Positions 24,080-34,800 of a DNA stretch of 64,000 bases are shown one piece after another. The stretch is from assembly GCA_038093975.1 (NCBI GenBank), contig JBBPTG010000043.1, forward strand, positions 62,001 through 126,000, read 5' to 3'. Numbering within the stretch: position 1 is the stretch's first letter; the number at the start of each line of letters is the position of its first letter. The stretch comes from Chalciporus piperatus. Its lineage: Eukaryota > Basidiomycota > Agaricomycetes > Boletales > Boletaceae. The position numbers and the translations under genes are program-made. The notes under the pieces are model-generated. The model ran no database searches and had not been told where the DNA came from. It worked only from the letters and a program-made list of their open reading frames with translations.

Positions 24080-25647
24080 ACAGTATCGAGAAGAGGCACT
24101 GGCGTCCTCAATAACCACCAATACTATTGATACATCATATCATTATCGCGCACGCTTGGACTTGAAGACGGTTCTCTCTGTACACCACCCTCGTTCGCAT
24201 CGCATCAATATCGCAGACCCATCAGTGGAATGATTCGTTTATATATTGTAATAGATTCGACTATTAACTATGTTATAATATCCAGCCGGCTTTGTGCCGC
24301 CTCATGCCATTCGTTGACGCTAGGCTCGGTACGAACCGGCGTTTACTTGTGGTACATATCTTTTCCTTATACATATCCCCATTGTGCAGTCGCCAAATAT
24401 TGCTTATCCAATTGGGTGATATCATCGATTATTCGCTAGGTCGTCTGGGCCAACCACCGCTCGGGCGTTCGTACAGTAACGCATTGACCGTTATGTTTGT
24501 AGATTGAAGGTGTTCGCCGACAGCAGCGATTGCTCCCGATACCAGTTGGGCAACGACTTTCTTGGGTACGTGGTTGTCGCGATATCTCCTCTAACAAATA
24601 TTAGTCAAAGGATCAACGGAGTGTATGAAACTGCAGGATTTGGCTTTCAGAAGAACCGTGTTTTCCGGCCATGTTTTACCAACGCCTTTTATGGTCACGT
24701 GCCCGCCCCGTTTAGGCAGCCGGCGTGATCGCGATCTCGGTCGCGTCGTTGGCTCGCGCTCGTATGTGCGACGCGTCCTCGTTCGTCCTCGATCCCTTCC
24801 AGCCTCTGCGCTCTCTCGTATGGGCGAAGAAACACCATCCAAGAAGACCTTACGCCCTCAAGTGTTCCACGGAAGACTCGCAGTTTGAGTTCGAAGCTGA
24901 ACAGACGACGGATGGGAAGCACTGGTCAGTGTAGTGCACGGCCGTGCAGGGAGCGCACATCAGTAGTACCCGAAACTGTTTGTATTTAGCAGAGTGGACG
25001 AAAAATATTTTCAGGATGTAACAGCCTGAGTATCCCGATGGATGGTGGACTGTTGAAGCATGTGCGTGATCGTCGAGACTCGAGACCGAGCCATGTGCCA
25101 GGCCATGTATCTGAGCCGCCGGCACAGGCGTAAAACTTGGAGTGATTTTACAGATTTTACCGGCGGGAAACACGCGGGCGCAGGTTCCCCTGCCATTCCT
25201 CTTGTTTCCTTGAGTTCCCTTGTAAAATGGCGCGCGCAGCGCCGAAAAACTAGCCCAATTAGGCAAGTGAGTAGGTTCGTTTGGCTTCTCCCGCCGTTAA
25301 CGTTGGTCGAAACTCTCGTTCACCCCACAAGTCTCGCAGTGAAGTCCAGCCACACACGCGGCAGATCTACGACAGTCAAGCCCTACGTCTTCACACTCCC
25401 GTCCGGTGCACCGTCGAGCCGTTCAGATCACGCCGCTCACCGCTCTCGATCTTTCCGAGTAGCAACACTGGCAGTAAAAAGTCTGCCCTTCAACGTTACT
25501 TGACCGTGACGGTGAGGAGTCGTTCCTCACTAGTACTAGTGAGTCAACGGACATGGGTATATACTTGTTTAGGTCCAGGAATTGCATGGAACACCATGGC
25601 GCAAGAGCGAAAAGTCGCGTCCTCCTCATGTACACTCTTCACCCCAA
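24080..25647. other. Intergenic, no supported gene
   Basis: Short open frames occur on both strands around 24.6-25.5 kb, but none has a family likeness or a convincing spliced extension. The stretch includes an 18-base perfect palindrome at 25526-25543. Confidence 0.5.
25526..25543. repeat. Perfect 18-base palindrome
   Basis: CTCACTAGTACTAGTGAG reads the same on both strands. Its first 16 bases recur at 53044-53059. It could be a protein-binding site or a small structural repeat; two copies in the window are too few to decide. Confidence 0.4.
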
Positions 25648-25965
25648 ATGTCGACTCCGTCCCTCTTGGCCTCCACTCCTCTTCTGTCATCTGCAGCGTC
25701 TGAACTCTCCGTGGCCGAATCGGGACCTGAAACCCCTCCTCAGCTTTGCGATCAGCTCTCCCCCATAAATCTCCGACTTTTAGATTTACCGTCGCACGAC
25801 GATATCCTCTACAACACTTCTGCCCCTCAGAAGAAGCCAAATATTTCACTGGAGGTCCCAAAGCCTCGTTACTCCTGCCGCCCTTCGCACGACCTCTTCG
25901 AATGTATCGAACAAACAAAACATCAACGCCTTTCGGAAAGCATCCCGCACTGTGGGGAAGGGTGA
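25648..25965 (+). other. Possible 5' coding exon fragment facing the kinase remnant
   Basis: From the ATG at 25648 the plus strand reads a Ser/Pro/Leu-rich stretch beginning MSTPSLLASTPLL, with a composition like a disordered N-terminus. From about 25,846 the frame runs antisense to the kinase remnant, so any original gene is interrupted there. It may be the displaced start of a gene broken by an inversion, or chance. Confidence 0.2.
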
Positions 25966-26374
25966 CATGCCGATGAGCAGGTATGAGATTAAGACACCGA
26001 GAGTCCAGATTTTGACTGGTGCTGCTTGGTATGGCTGCTTTAGCAACACCTCCGAGGCGGCATACGCCGTTGTGCCGAAGAAGAGATCATAGAACGGTCG
26101 GGGCTGGGTTGGATCTACCATCGTGGCGCTACCGAAATCTATGAGTTTGACCTGAGATCTGAAAGTAAGTTTCGGAAATTATCGTGCTTCCAACGAGACA
26201 CACCCTGAAATCCTTATCTATTACCAAGTTCTCGTCCTTGATATCACGGTGTGATATTCCCTGACCGTCTAGATAATAGACGGCCTCAACGACTTGACTT
26301 ATGATATATCGTGCGCGACCGTCCGAGTCCCGCACCCTATCGTAAATGATCTCGCCTTCTTTACCTAGTAACAC
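25846..26374 (-). pseudogene. Ser/Thr protein kinase remnant lacking the N-lobe
   Basis: Exons 26204-26374 and 25846-26151 (minus strand, donor GTGTGT, acceptor CAG) give about 159 residues of a kinase C-lobe. Visible are the catalytic loop HRDIKDENL, DFGSA (the magnesium-binding DFG), GTTAYAASE where APE is expected (Pro replaced by Ser), and IWTLGVLI of subdomain IX. The glycine-rich loop, the ATP-binding Lys and helix C are missing, and the end is cut after subdomain IX. The segments resemble PAS-kinase/Psk1-like enzymes (KDENLVID, LIDFGSA). Without an N-lobe it cannot bind ATP normally, so it is called a broken copy, although a splice to an unseen distant exon cannot be excluded. It lies head to head with the nuclease gene at 26567. 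Confidence 0.65.
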
Positions 26375-26566
26375 GTGCTAAGTCCATGGTCCTACTATCT
26401 CCTCAGGTTGCACAGACTCGAACCGGCTCGGTAGCACACCCACGACCACACTGATAGTAGTACAGCCACAGTGCGACGTGCCGCACTCGCTTGCCGATTC
26501 AATAGCAGGATTTCGAGGAGGCAAAAAAAGGGGCGTCACTCCTTGACATTCTCCTCATCCGTTACC

Positions 26567-28307
26567 ATGGGCATTGAAAACCTTTGGAAGGTGCGCGGAT
26601 CTTATTATCATCAAACAGTTCGACTCTTGAGTGTGATATATCAGGCTCTCGGTCCTGTCGCACACAAGAAGTCGCTGTTGGAGCTCACGACGGAGCCTAC
26701 ATTGCAAGAACTGCGTGTGAAGCATCAGCAAAAATTCATAATTGGGGTCGATGCAAAGTAAGCTATTGGTACTCTCAGGGTATTTCAACGGCGTGTTCAC
26801 GATGGCCACGACGATCGTAAAACTGATAGCTTGTGGATGGCCCAGTGTCAATATGCCTTCCGCACTGGTCATGCTCAGTCCGGAGAGAATCCTGAGCTTC
26901 GCACGCTCTTCTACAAGCTTGCACGTCTCTACAATACTCTTGTGGATGTTCTCCTTGTCTTCGATGGGCCACAACGGCCGCCCGTCAAACGCGGAAAGCA
27001 GGTCAAGTCATATCCTCCGTGGTTGACCGGGCGGTTGCAGGACTTTGCTCGGGCCTTCGGATTTACCTCTTATACGGTATGACATCCTCTCCAGCAAGCT
27101 TTCACATCTTCATGAGTATTGGCAGGCCCCCGGCGAAGCTGAAGCTGAACTAGCGATGCTCAATCGGAATGGGGTCATTGATGCAGTCTTAACAGAAGAT
27201 TCTGATGTGATCGTTTTTGGGGCTGACATGGTCATTCGAAGGTGAGCGAGCACAGTGATTGGCTTTGAGTCGTTCATGTCGTTCAACCTCATCCGGTAGT
27301 GATAAGGACTCGGAGACTGGCGACGGGGTTGTATGCTATTCGTTCAGCGACATCCAAGTTCACCGTGATGTTCAGCTCAATCGTGGCGGCCTTCTGTTGA
27401 TGGCCCTTATGTGTGGTGGCGACTACCAGGTAGTAGTAGGCATGCTCGGAGTGGTTTGGCATAGCTGATAACCTTCGTAGTGTGGACTTTCAGGCTGTGG
27501 ATGGAGAACAGCACTTGGCGTGGCGAAATATGGCCTTGGAGATGATCTCCTAAAGGCAGCTACAGACACCGGCATTGATGACCTAGCCAGCTACGCGAGG
27601 TCATGGGCTGACGAACTACGCTTGATCCTTGCGCAGGACCCCCTTCACCATGTTGGACGCCGCTGTCAGTCCATCGCAGACTCCATCCCTAACGACTTTC
27701 CTTCCCCCACAGTAATTCTAAACTATGCTGCACCTGTCACATCAGACATGGAGATGGCAATCGAACTTCTCAACGAGCCAAGAGAAATTGATGTGCAACG
27801 ACTTGCCTTCTTGTGCGAGTTCCACTTCGGATGGAGTCGCTACCAGAATCCTCGAAGCTCCAAGAGCTTGGAGTCCTCGGGAACGCTCGGCAAACTTCAA
27901 AGTTTGGTTTGGGAAGGTGCATTTATCCGCGCCCTCTACGAAGTGAGCAGTTCGTTTTCTTCAAGCCAGCGGAACCGAATCTCACTGTGCTTCGTTAGTA
28001 TCTGTGTTCAACCATTGGAGGGAACACTCGGAGTGGTGGCCATGAGCTTGGGCCCCAATCAATCATTCGTGTTCATCAAAGCCGCACAGCGCCCTCGCCA
28101 GCTGTGCGGCTTTCTCAGTACCGCATCGAGATCCAAACTGACATCCTGGTGAAAGCTGCCAAGTGCGGAATCAACGAGGTCTTGCAGCTTGGCGAAGGTC
28201 GTCCGGAGGCGCTGTACCTTGACATCACAGCCTCAGATCCAGGCCGATGTCGCGTGTGGGTACCTGCAAAGCTATTCGACCGTGTTCGCGAATGTCAGTC
28301 AGTTTGA
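26567..28307 (+). CDS. GEN1/XPG-type PIN-domain nuclease
   Basis: Seven exons, 26567-26590, 26645-26757, 26830-27076, 27126-27241, 27300-27429, 27481-27942 and 27999-28307, give 466 residues in one frame. Start MGIENLWK, then IIGVDANLWM and NPELRTLFYKLARL form XPG-N; VFDGPQRPPVKRGK follows. XPG-I has APGEAEAELA and LTEDSDVIVFGA; then MCGGDYQCGLSGCG and the helix-hairpin region GVAKYGLGDD. These acidic residues coordinate two metals in the Rad2/FEN1 superfamily. GEN1 and yeast Yen1 cut Holliday junctions, but mushrooms carry many shorter PIN-domain relatives of unknown role, and this is probably one of those. The C-terminal part has CEFHFGWSRYQN and RVWVPAKLFDRV, seen in such relatives. It looks intact and sits between a kinase remnant and a recombinase. 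Confidence 0.85.
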
Positions 28308-28554
28308 ATGCGAAGTTGACACGACTTCGAGGAACAGAGCTCTGTTCAGTGTTAAAGACAGTGGTGGTTGTGCTTCGCATCTGGTAGCCAGTTAAGATAA
28401 GACATGTCTTGCATGTACTCGTAGTATCAGCCCAAATCCCATACATTCTCGATTGCATGCCTTGCCGATGTTGGATGTTGACTCCGTCCTCGCCCACCCA
28501 CATTTACTCCCCTATTCGGTGTTATATCATACGCTACAGCCTTGATGCTCCGGG

Positions 28555-31019
28555 ATGGCCAAGAAAAAGTCCACCAAGGTCGTCTCCACTCAAAGCTCCT
28601 CCATCGAGACGCTCTTGCAAGCGAGAGATGAAGGGCGAGAAAAGCACCTAAAGGCGAGTCAGACGATCAAGAAATACAGGGACAACATACGACGTGGACA
28701 CGAATTCCTCGCGAACATCGTCACTGCAAAACGTTCTGCAGCACGGGAGGGCACGAGCAACGCGTGCTTGGGCAGCGCGGGCAATCATAGCAACTCGGAC
28801 ATTGACATCGACGCTCTCAGCCATGCATTCGATGACACTCCGAACCAATATTCAGCAATGGCCCTGGAGCTTTTTCTGGTGGAGAAATGCATCAATCAGG
28901 GTCGCGCAAAGTCAGCAAACGCGATTTCGGCTGCCTTCTGCTATCTGTGGGACTCGTGCGTGCCCGCAAACATCACTAACCACGCGAGTGTGCTCAGAGA
29001 CCAGTCCTACAGACAGGGTGACAAGTACCGTGGTGAATACAGATACGATGAGGTCACCAAAACAGTGTCGGGCAACCCGGGCAGGTCAGCCGCGGTCAAA
29101 GATATCAGCAAGGTCATCAAAAACAAGCATAGTGCTGCCGGAAATCCACGCACTCACGCATCGGCCATGAGAATTGAAGACATGCATGCATTGATGGCTT
29201 GGTCATACGAGCAGAGTCCACCGAGCGAGGCAGAAGGGCTTCTGGCTCTTGCCGAGTCCGGACACTGGCAGTCACTCAATCTGGCAGACGTCCGCCGTGT
29301 GGGAGAACACCTCTTCTACAGAGCATTCTCCACTGCCGGTTTCACCTTATGGACTAGGTTTGTTCGCGGCAGCCCTTGGAACACGCCACTGATCGAGTGC
29401 CGCCATCATAACTCACAGGAACTTCGAGCTCACGAAACTGCGGCGCAAGGATATCAAGTGGGATTGTTATGGTCACGCACCTTACAACATTCCGCACTTC
29501 GTCGTAAGCTTGACAAATCGGAAAGGTTGGCAGCGGAAGGGCGAACACGAAGGCGCATTGAACGGCAACGAATACGAGATCTATGCTCAACCCAAGACGC
29601 CCGCAATCTGCATGCACACCCACTTTCCTGTCTGGATCGCATTTCTGGAGAAAGTCTTGCTAAGAAGACCACTGCAGCCCGACGAATTTGTCTTTCCACA
29701 CACTGGCACGAACGGCATTGTTTATCCCAACGAAGAGATGACCTACGACGCAGTTCAGAAAAGCATCACTCACATCTGTGGGGCGGCCCGTCTATCCATG
29801 ACCTACACCACCCATTGCTTCCGACGGGGTGGTGCTCAATATCGTTTCGTTTTCGCTCCGCTAGGTGAAAGGTGGTCACTTAGTATCATCCGATGGTGGG
29901 GAGGATGGGCCGACGGCGAAAGCGTGCGTGATCGTTGACAGACCGTGTGATGGTTTCCAAGCTCATCGTCACACCCTACTGACCAACAGGTGGACACCCT
30001 CATACGCTACCTGCTCGACGAGTTGACCCGATACGAGACGTCACATCGTGACGCACTCTGTCCAATCCCGCGAGAGGCTGATCGCAGCTTCAACGGCGAC
30101 CACATCCTCACGGGACCGGTCAGCACCGAGGAAACACGCCAATTCAAGGAATCCGTCGACCGCCAGTTTCACCAGCTGACGACACACATCGATCATACCG
30201 TTTCCACCGCGTTTCACCGACTGACATTCGGAAATCAAGCTACTGCCTGTGGTGCCGCGACTGCAGGTTCACCCTTGAGCACCAGTTCGAGTCCGTCGCC
30301 ATCTCCTTTATTCACACCCACACTCTCGCCATCCAGCAGCGTGAGCTCGCTCCCGGGTGTGACAGGCCCAAGCAGCGTCACTGTCCCACCGCCGGCCGCA
30401 TCGCCTTCAAGTTCCTGTCCGTCGTCTAGTACTAACTCGGCACTCCCTCCCCAGTCTCACCCCCCACCCGCCAATGATCCATCTCCTGGAAGAAGGCCGG
30501 CTGCAGACGCACCAAACGCTCCCAGGTCCCTCGCCGCTGCATCATCAGCTAGAACGATGCCGATACCCGGAGTCGCAGTACCAAACCTTCGAAAGAAAGG
30601 GAAGGAGGCATGGCGAGAGGCGATCAACCAGTGGGAAAAGCCTGACTCGAGCATGGGCGGCAAAGCCCTGAGAGACTGGCCAGAGGAGTGGTACACCGGA
30701 GCAATGAGGGAATTTACTGCGTCCAAACGCAAGATGCGGCAGGTGGTAGCCGAGGAGTTCTACCGGTGAGCACATCCAAGTCGTCACCTCCGCTCCGAAT
30801 CGAGTGCTAACTTGAAGCACCGGCCGTCTGGGCTGAACTCCTTGCAGGCTCAACCGCGATGAAGACACCTTTTTGCGTGAGTATCCGGCGGCTAACAGAG
30901 GCTTCAAGCCATTGTACGACGCCATCCAAGAGCAGCGGATCAGCCGGGGGGAGATAACTGGACGGACGAGCAAAAACGGCAAGCCTGGTGAGCGGAATGC
31001 TACGACGTCCTCGGCCTGA
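28555..31019 (+). CDS. Crypton-like tyrosine recombinase with GCR1-type C-terminal domain
   Basis: Four exons, 28555-29357, 29419-29923, 29990-30765 and 30848-31019, give 751 residues without any break. Residues 1-265 hold a Lys-rich start and a helical core-binding domain. The catalytic domain shows the first Arg in WTRNFEL, a hairpin Lys in SLTNRKG, the box THCFRRGG (His-x2-Arg), Trp in WWGGWADG in place of the third His, and the nucleophile Tyr in DTLIRYLLDE. A Ser/Pro-rich linker leads to a helical domain (about residues 600-720) with AWREAINQWEKPD and LRDWPEEWYTG, resembling GCR1_C DNA-binding domains found in Crypton elements. Such enzymes cut and join DNA by a 3'-phosphotyrosine link. 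An intact frame suggests a recently active or conserved gene. Element ends are not resolved. Confidence 0.8.
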
Positions 31020-31053
31020 ATGATCCATCATCCGTCGAGCTCGAGGACGTCGG

Positions 31054-31146
31054 ACGATCACGATACCCGCCCACTGCGAGCGAGCACCAATCTCTCTCGC
31101 TGCACGATCACGATACCCGCCCACTGCGAGCGGGCACCAATCTCTC
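31054..31146 (+). repeat. Two-copy tandem repeat just after the recombinase gene
   Basis: A 43-base unit at 31054-31096 recurs at 31104-31146 with one mismatch (A to G), a period of 50 bases. It starts ACGATCACGATACCCGCC and ends CACCAATCTCTC. It begins 35 bases after the recombinase stop codon, a place where element termini or recombinase-binding repeats could lie; that link is inference. Confidence 0.7.
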
Positions 31147-31893
31147 ATGTTGGCATTGGCACATCATTATTTATTTCACACTATTCGCCCATCACTATTC
31201 ACCTCGTCGCATCGGACTTCTATCCTCATCGTCGACGTCTCGAAAATCGCACTGTATTTCACTTGGCCATGTAGCATAGTTTTTCGTACTGCCATTTGCA
31301 TAGCTGTATTTGCTTCAGTCGGAGCGCTCGTCCATTCATATCATCTTCGCGGTCATGTTTTCCTAACGGCCATTGCGTGGTTGCGCTCGCCATCGTGTCC
31401 TTCGCTCGTCCCGATTCTAACGCCAGCGGGCGAGACGTCCCTACGAAGGGACTCGGTGCAGAGAAGAGGGAGAGAGAGGCAGGGGAATCCGGGCGACGCC
31501 GAGGTCGCACGGGCAGGTCACGTGACCGTAAAACTCGCGCCCCAGCGGGGTAAAACGTTCGAAAGAACCAAAGTGCCGGAAATCAATGTCGGTCTTTATC
31601 CATCAATGATCGCAACGGACGACTCACCGCGACGTTTGCTCAGCGGCGGGGGGCGGGTCAGTTGTTTCCTCCTTATTCGCAGCTCGGAAGCGGATCCTCT
31701 CGTATTGTACTGAAGTGGGCATAGTATAGGGTCCGAGTGAAGCAAGCGCCTAAAGCACGAAGGACCTGTGTGAACTGATCCGAAAGAACTGTCCTTTATC
31801 AATCGCAAGACGAGCACAGCATACTACATACCACAAGTTAACCAAAACCAACTTTCAGCCTGCCCTCCTACGAGAGTAACGAACACGCCGTCG
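31147..31893. other. Intergenic, presumed promoter region
   Basis: About 750 bases between the recombinase-side repeat and the WD40-TPR-HET gene. A 188-codon open frame (31147-31713) shows no family likeness and is treated as chance. Confidence 0.5.
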
Positions 31894-34800
31894 ATGACGA
31901 TCAGTGGGTGCTTTCAGTTGTCTAACGTGCAGAGTTGACCGTACAAGAAGGTGGCAAAGTGGAGATAAACCGTCACCACGATATACTCGCAATCGCTTTC
32001 TTAGACGCAGAGCACATCTTGACCGGCGGTTCAGATGGGATTATTCGACGATGGCGAGCAAGTGATGGCTGCCAGGTGGGACCCGAAATTAATGCAGGCA
32101 GTATGATCTGGTGCATTGCGGCGTCAAAAGCATGGATTGCCGCTGGTATGAACGAGGTGACGATCTGGAATGCGAAAACTCATGAGAGGTTCGTGGAGAT
32201 TAAGGAATGTGGGGCGATAGCGGCAATCGACATCTCACCCGACTCGAGCAAAGTCGCAATAGGATCTTTTGGCGCGGCGGTCACTGTCCGGGATATCGAC
32301 GGGAACGGTCAACATGTGCTATCATCCCAGGGGGTAGTACGGTGGCAGGCGATCAGATTTTCCCCTGACGGAAGTCGCATCGCCATCCTCGGTTCAGGCG
32401 GCTATGGCAACTCGATTCTTGTGTTCGATATGTTCGACGGCAAACAACTCTTTCAAACCGAACCCTCTCAGGACCTTAGAGCATTTGCCTGGTCGCGGAA
32501 TAGCCACCAACTCTTTTTTGTGTTGAACTCACCCAATGGCAGTGGGAGGAATTTCGTTACGTCGTGCGACGTGTTGAACAGATCCACGCGGAATTTTGAA
32601 GGGGAATTCAGTGGTGTCACTAATGACTGGAATCATGATTGTGGGCTTTCCTTAGCCACTTCACTGTCGGGGGTTTCCAGCTTCACTGTATGTTGCATGC
32701 GCGACACTGTCGCGTTCTGGGACACATCAGCCGACTCTGGGCCCGAGTCTACACTTAAATACCCTCTAATCGGCCCCACCTTGGAATACCAAGAATCGCT
32801 GCGGGTTCTTTCCCTCTCTCCAGACGGCCTCTATCTCGCGTACTGCCATGTAGAGCATCGCGGCAAAGTTACCATTCTGTGCCTCCGACACCTGCTTCCA
32901 CCTCAGTACTTTCTTGACGAGGGCCCTGAGCTAAGCCCTGCACAATCGATAGCAGGGAAGGACTCATGCTCGCAAGATGATCAGAATGCAAACCTTCAAT
33001 TGTCGAGATCCATCGTATGTCCTTCTAGAATCTATTTCAGATTTCACCCATTTCTGTTCCACAGAGTTCTTGTCAATTGCCGCTTATGTGCCTCAGTGAT
33101 GCGGCGTTTGCACCGTGGATACAGGGAAACCTCGAGAGGGTAGAGGAAGTATTGGAGGAAGAGATCGAGGCCTCATTAAAACATGCTCATCACACCCTCA
33201 TCCACCGTACCCTCCACCATGCTTTTGCTAACCGTGCATTTATATATGCTCGGCAACAGAAATGGAAAGAAGCACTGGAGAACGCCGAAAAGGTACTTGG
33301 AACTATGTCTTCCACACTCTCTTGCTCAATCTCTTGTAGTCCCTTGAGTGTCAGCTCTCCGCCATCGGACTGATCGCCAAGAGCGTAACGCTCGTGGGTC
33401 TTGAGAGACATGCAGAAGCGTTTGCGACATCTGACCTCGCACTTATGCAATGTGGTGCGAATGAAAGCAAGCTCCCATTGCTCACCAAGGTTCGCTCCTT
33501 AACCTTGCCTTGCCTTGCCTTGCTCTCGACCTAATACATACGTCAGTATATCCTCTTCTGTCTCGCCGGAAGGTATGATGATGCGATAGCAGGTGTAACG
33601 TGCCTGATGGATTTGGTGACCGACACATCAGTTTCCCTTGTTCAGGTGATACCTTTGTTCATATCCGACCGCAATCATAATATTGATTGTCGTACAGGCG
33701 CATATGTACCTTGAGCGCGGGAATTGGTACGTCCAGGAAAAGGACTACCATGAAGCTGTACGGTCGTTTGAGCGTGTGCATGTGTCACCAGTGTTCCAGA
33801 AAAGTCCAGAGTTACAGGTGATCTCTCTGGTACGCTCCTATACGTCTGTGTGCCAAGATACTGATTTGTTTAACAAGATATTTGGGTGGTGCTTTGATGG
33901 TCTGGGAGGGACAGCTCGCGACTGTTTACGCGACGCGTTATCTTCCGCTGCAGAGTCGCTTGTCAAGTCAGTTCCATCCCTCCAATTAAATACCAAAACA
34001 ACGTGGCGGATCAGTGGGTTTATCCGCGGAAAGATGATGGATGATTTACTGAATTCCTGCTCCCACCCCACAGAACTTCCTGAATGGACGGGTGACCATC
34101 CTCTTGACAGATACAAGGGACTGATACCGTTCTACGCGGCTGCAATATCCCTCGACCATCTACTTGTCAACAAATCCTTATTGGAGAAGTGGGCTGACGC
34201 AAAATTGGCCACTGATTGTTCATGGGAGGATACTTTGAGTAGTGGAACTGAGGTACTGCTATAATTCATATCATAATGATCGGAGAACCACTCACCGTTT
34301 TCCATTCAAAGTTGCAAGTCGCTAGGTTTTTTATTTACCAGGCGATATGCGACGCTCTGAAGAAGCGTGAACGTCTCTGTGAAGCTATCAAGTGCTTTTG
34401 CAAGATGGAGGATGAACTTTCGGCGCCAACCAGATGGTATCGTGGTTCGTGTTTATTTTTACTATAACGGTGATGTCGACTTGAATCTCATTTGTTAGAA
34501 TTCAAACAATGGATTTTGATCGAGTTGCAGAACAAGCTTCATACTGTCGAGGGCGCCACACGCCGCGAAGCTATAGAGCTGTATTCAGCTGCGTTGTTGC
34601 TCGATCCCGGCTTCGAACCTCATCTTCTTGCGCGGAGCAATCTCCTAGCTTTGGCAGGCAAGTGGGATGCCGCACTGCAGGACGCAGAGAAGGTATACGC
34701 AACTACGGTTTTCACATTGTTCTATCCCCACTGACACATCCACTTAGCTAATTACTCTTGATCCTTCGTCCCATATGGGCCATGAGAGACAGCACACAGC

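Noticed and set aside
26405..26430. GGTTCGAGTC on the minus strand, resembling a tRNA B box
   Set aside because: No A box at the right distance and no cloverleaf could be folded around it.
31054..31146. Repeat pair considered as a CRISPR-like array
   Set aside because: Only two copies with a seven-base gap in a eukaryotic genome; a plain tandem duplication.
31147..31713. 188-codon frame between the recombinase and HET genes
   Set aside because: No family likeness; it overlaps the expected promoter region of the HET gene.
31904..31932. 29-base intron at the start of the HET gene
   Set aside because: Shorter than any other intron in the window; a 44-base alternative ending at 31947 also restores the frame, so the first exon is left uncertain.
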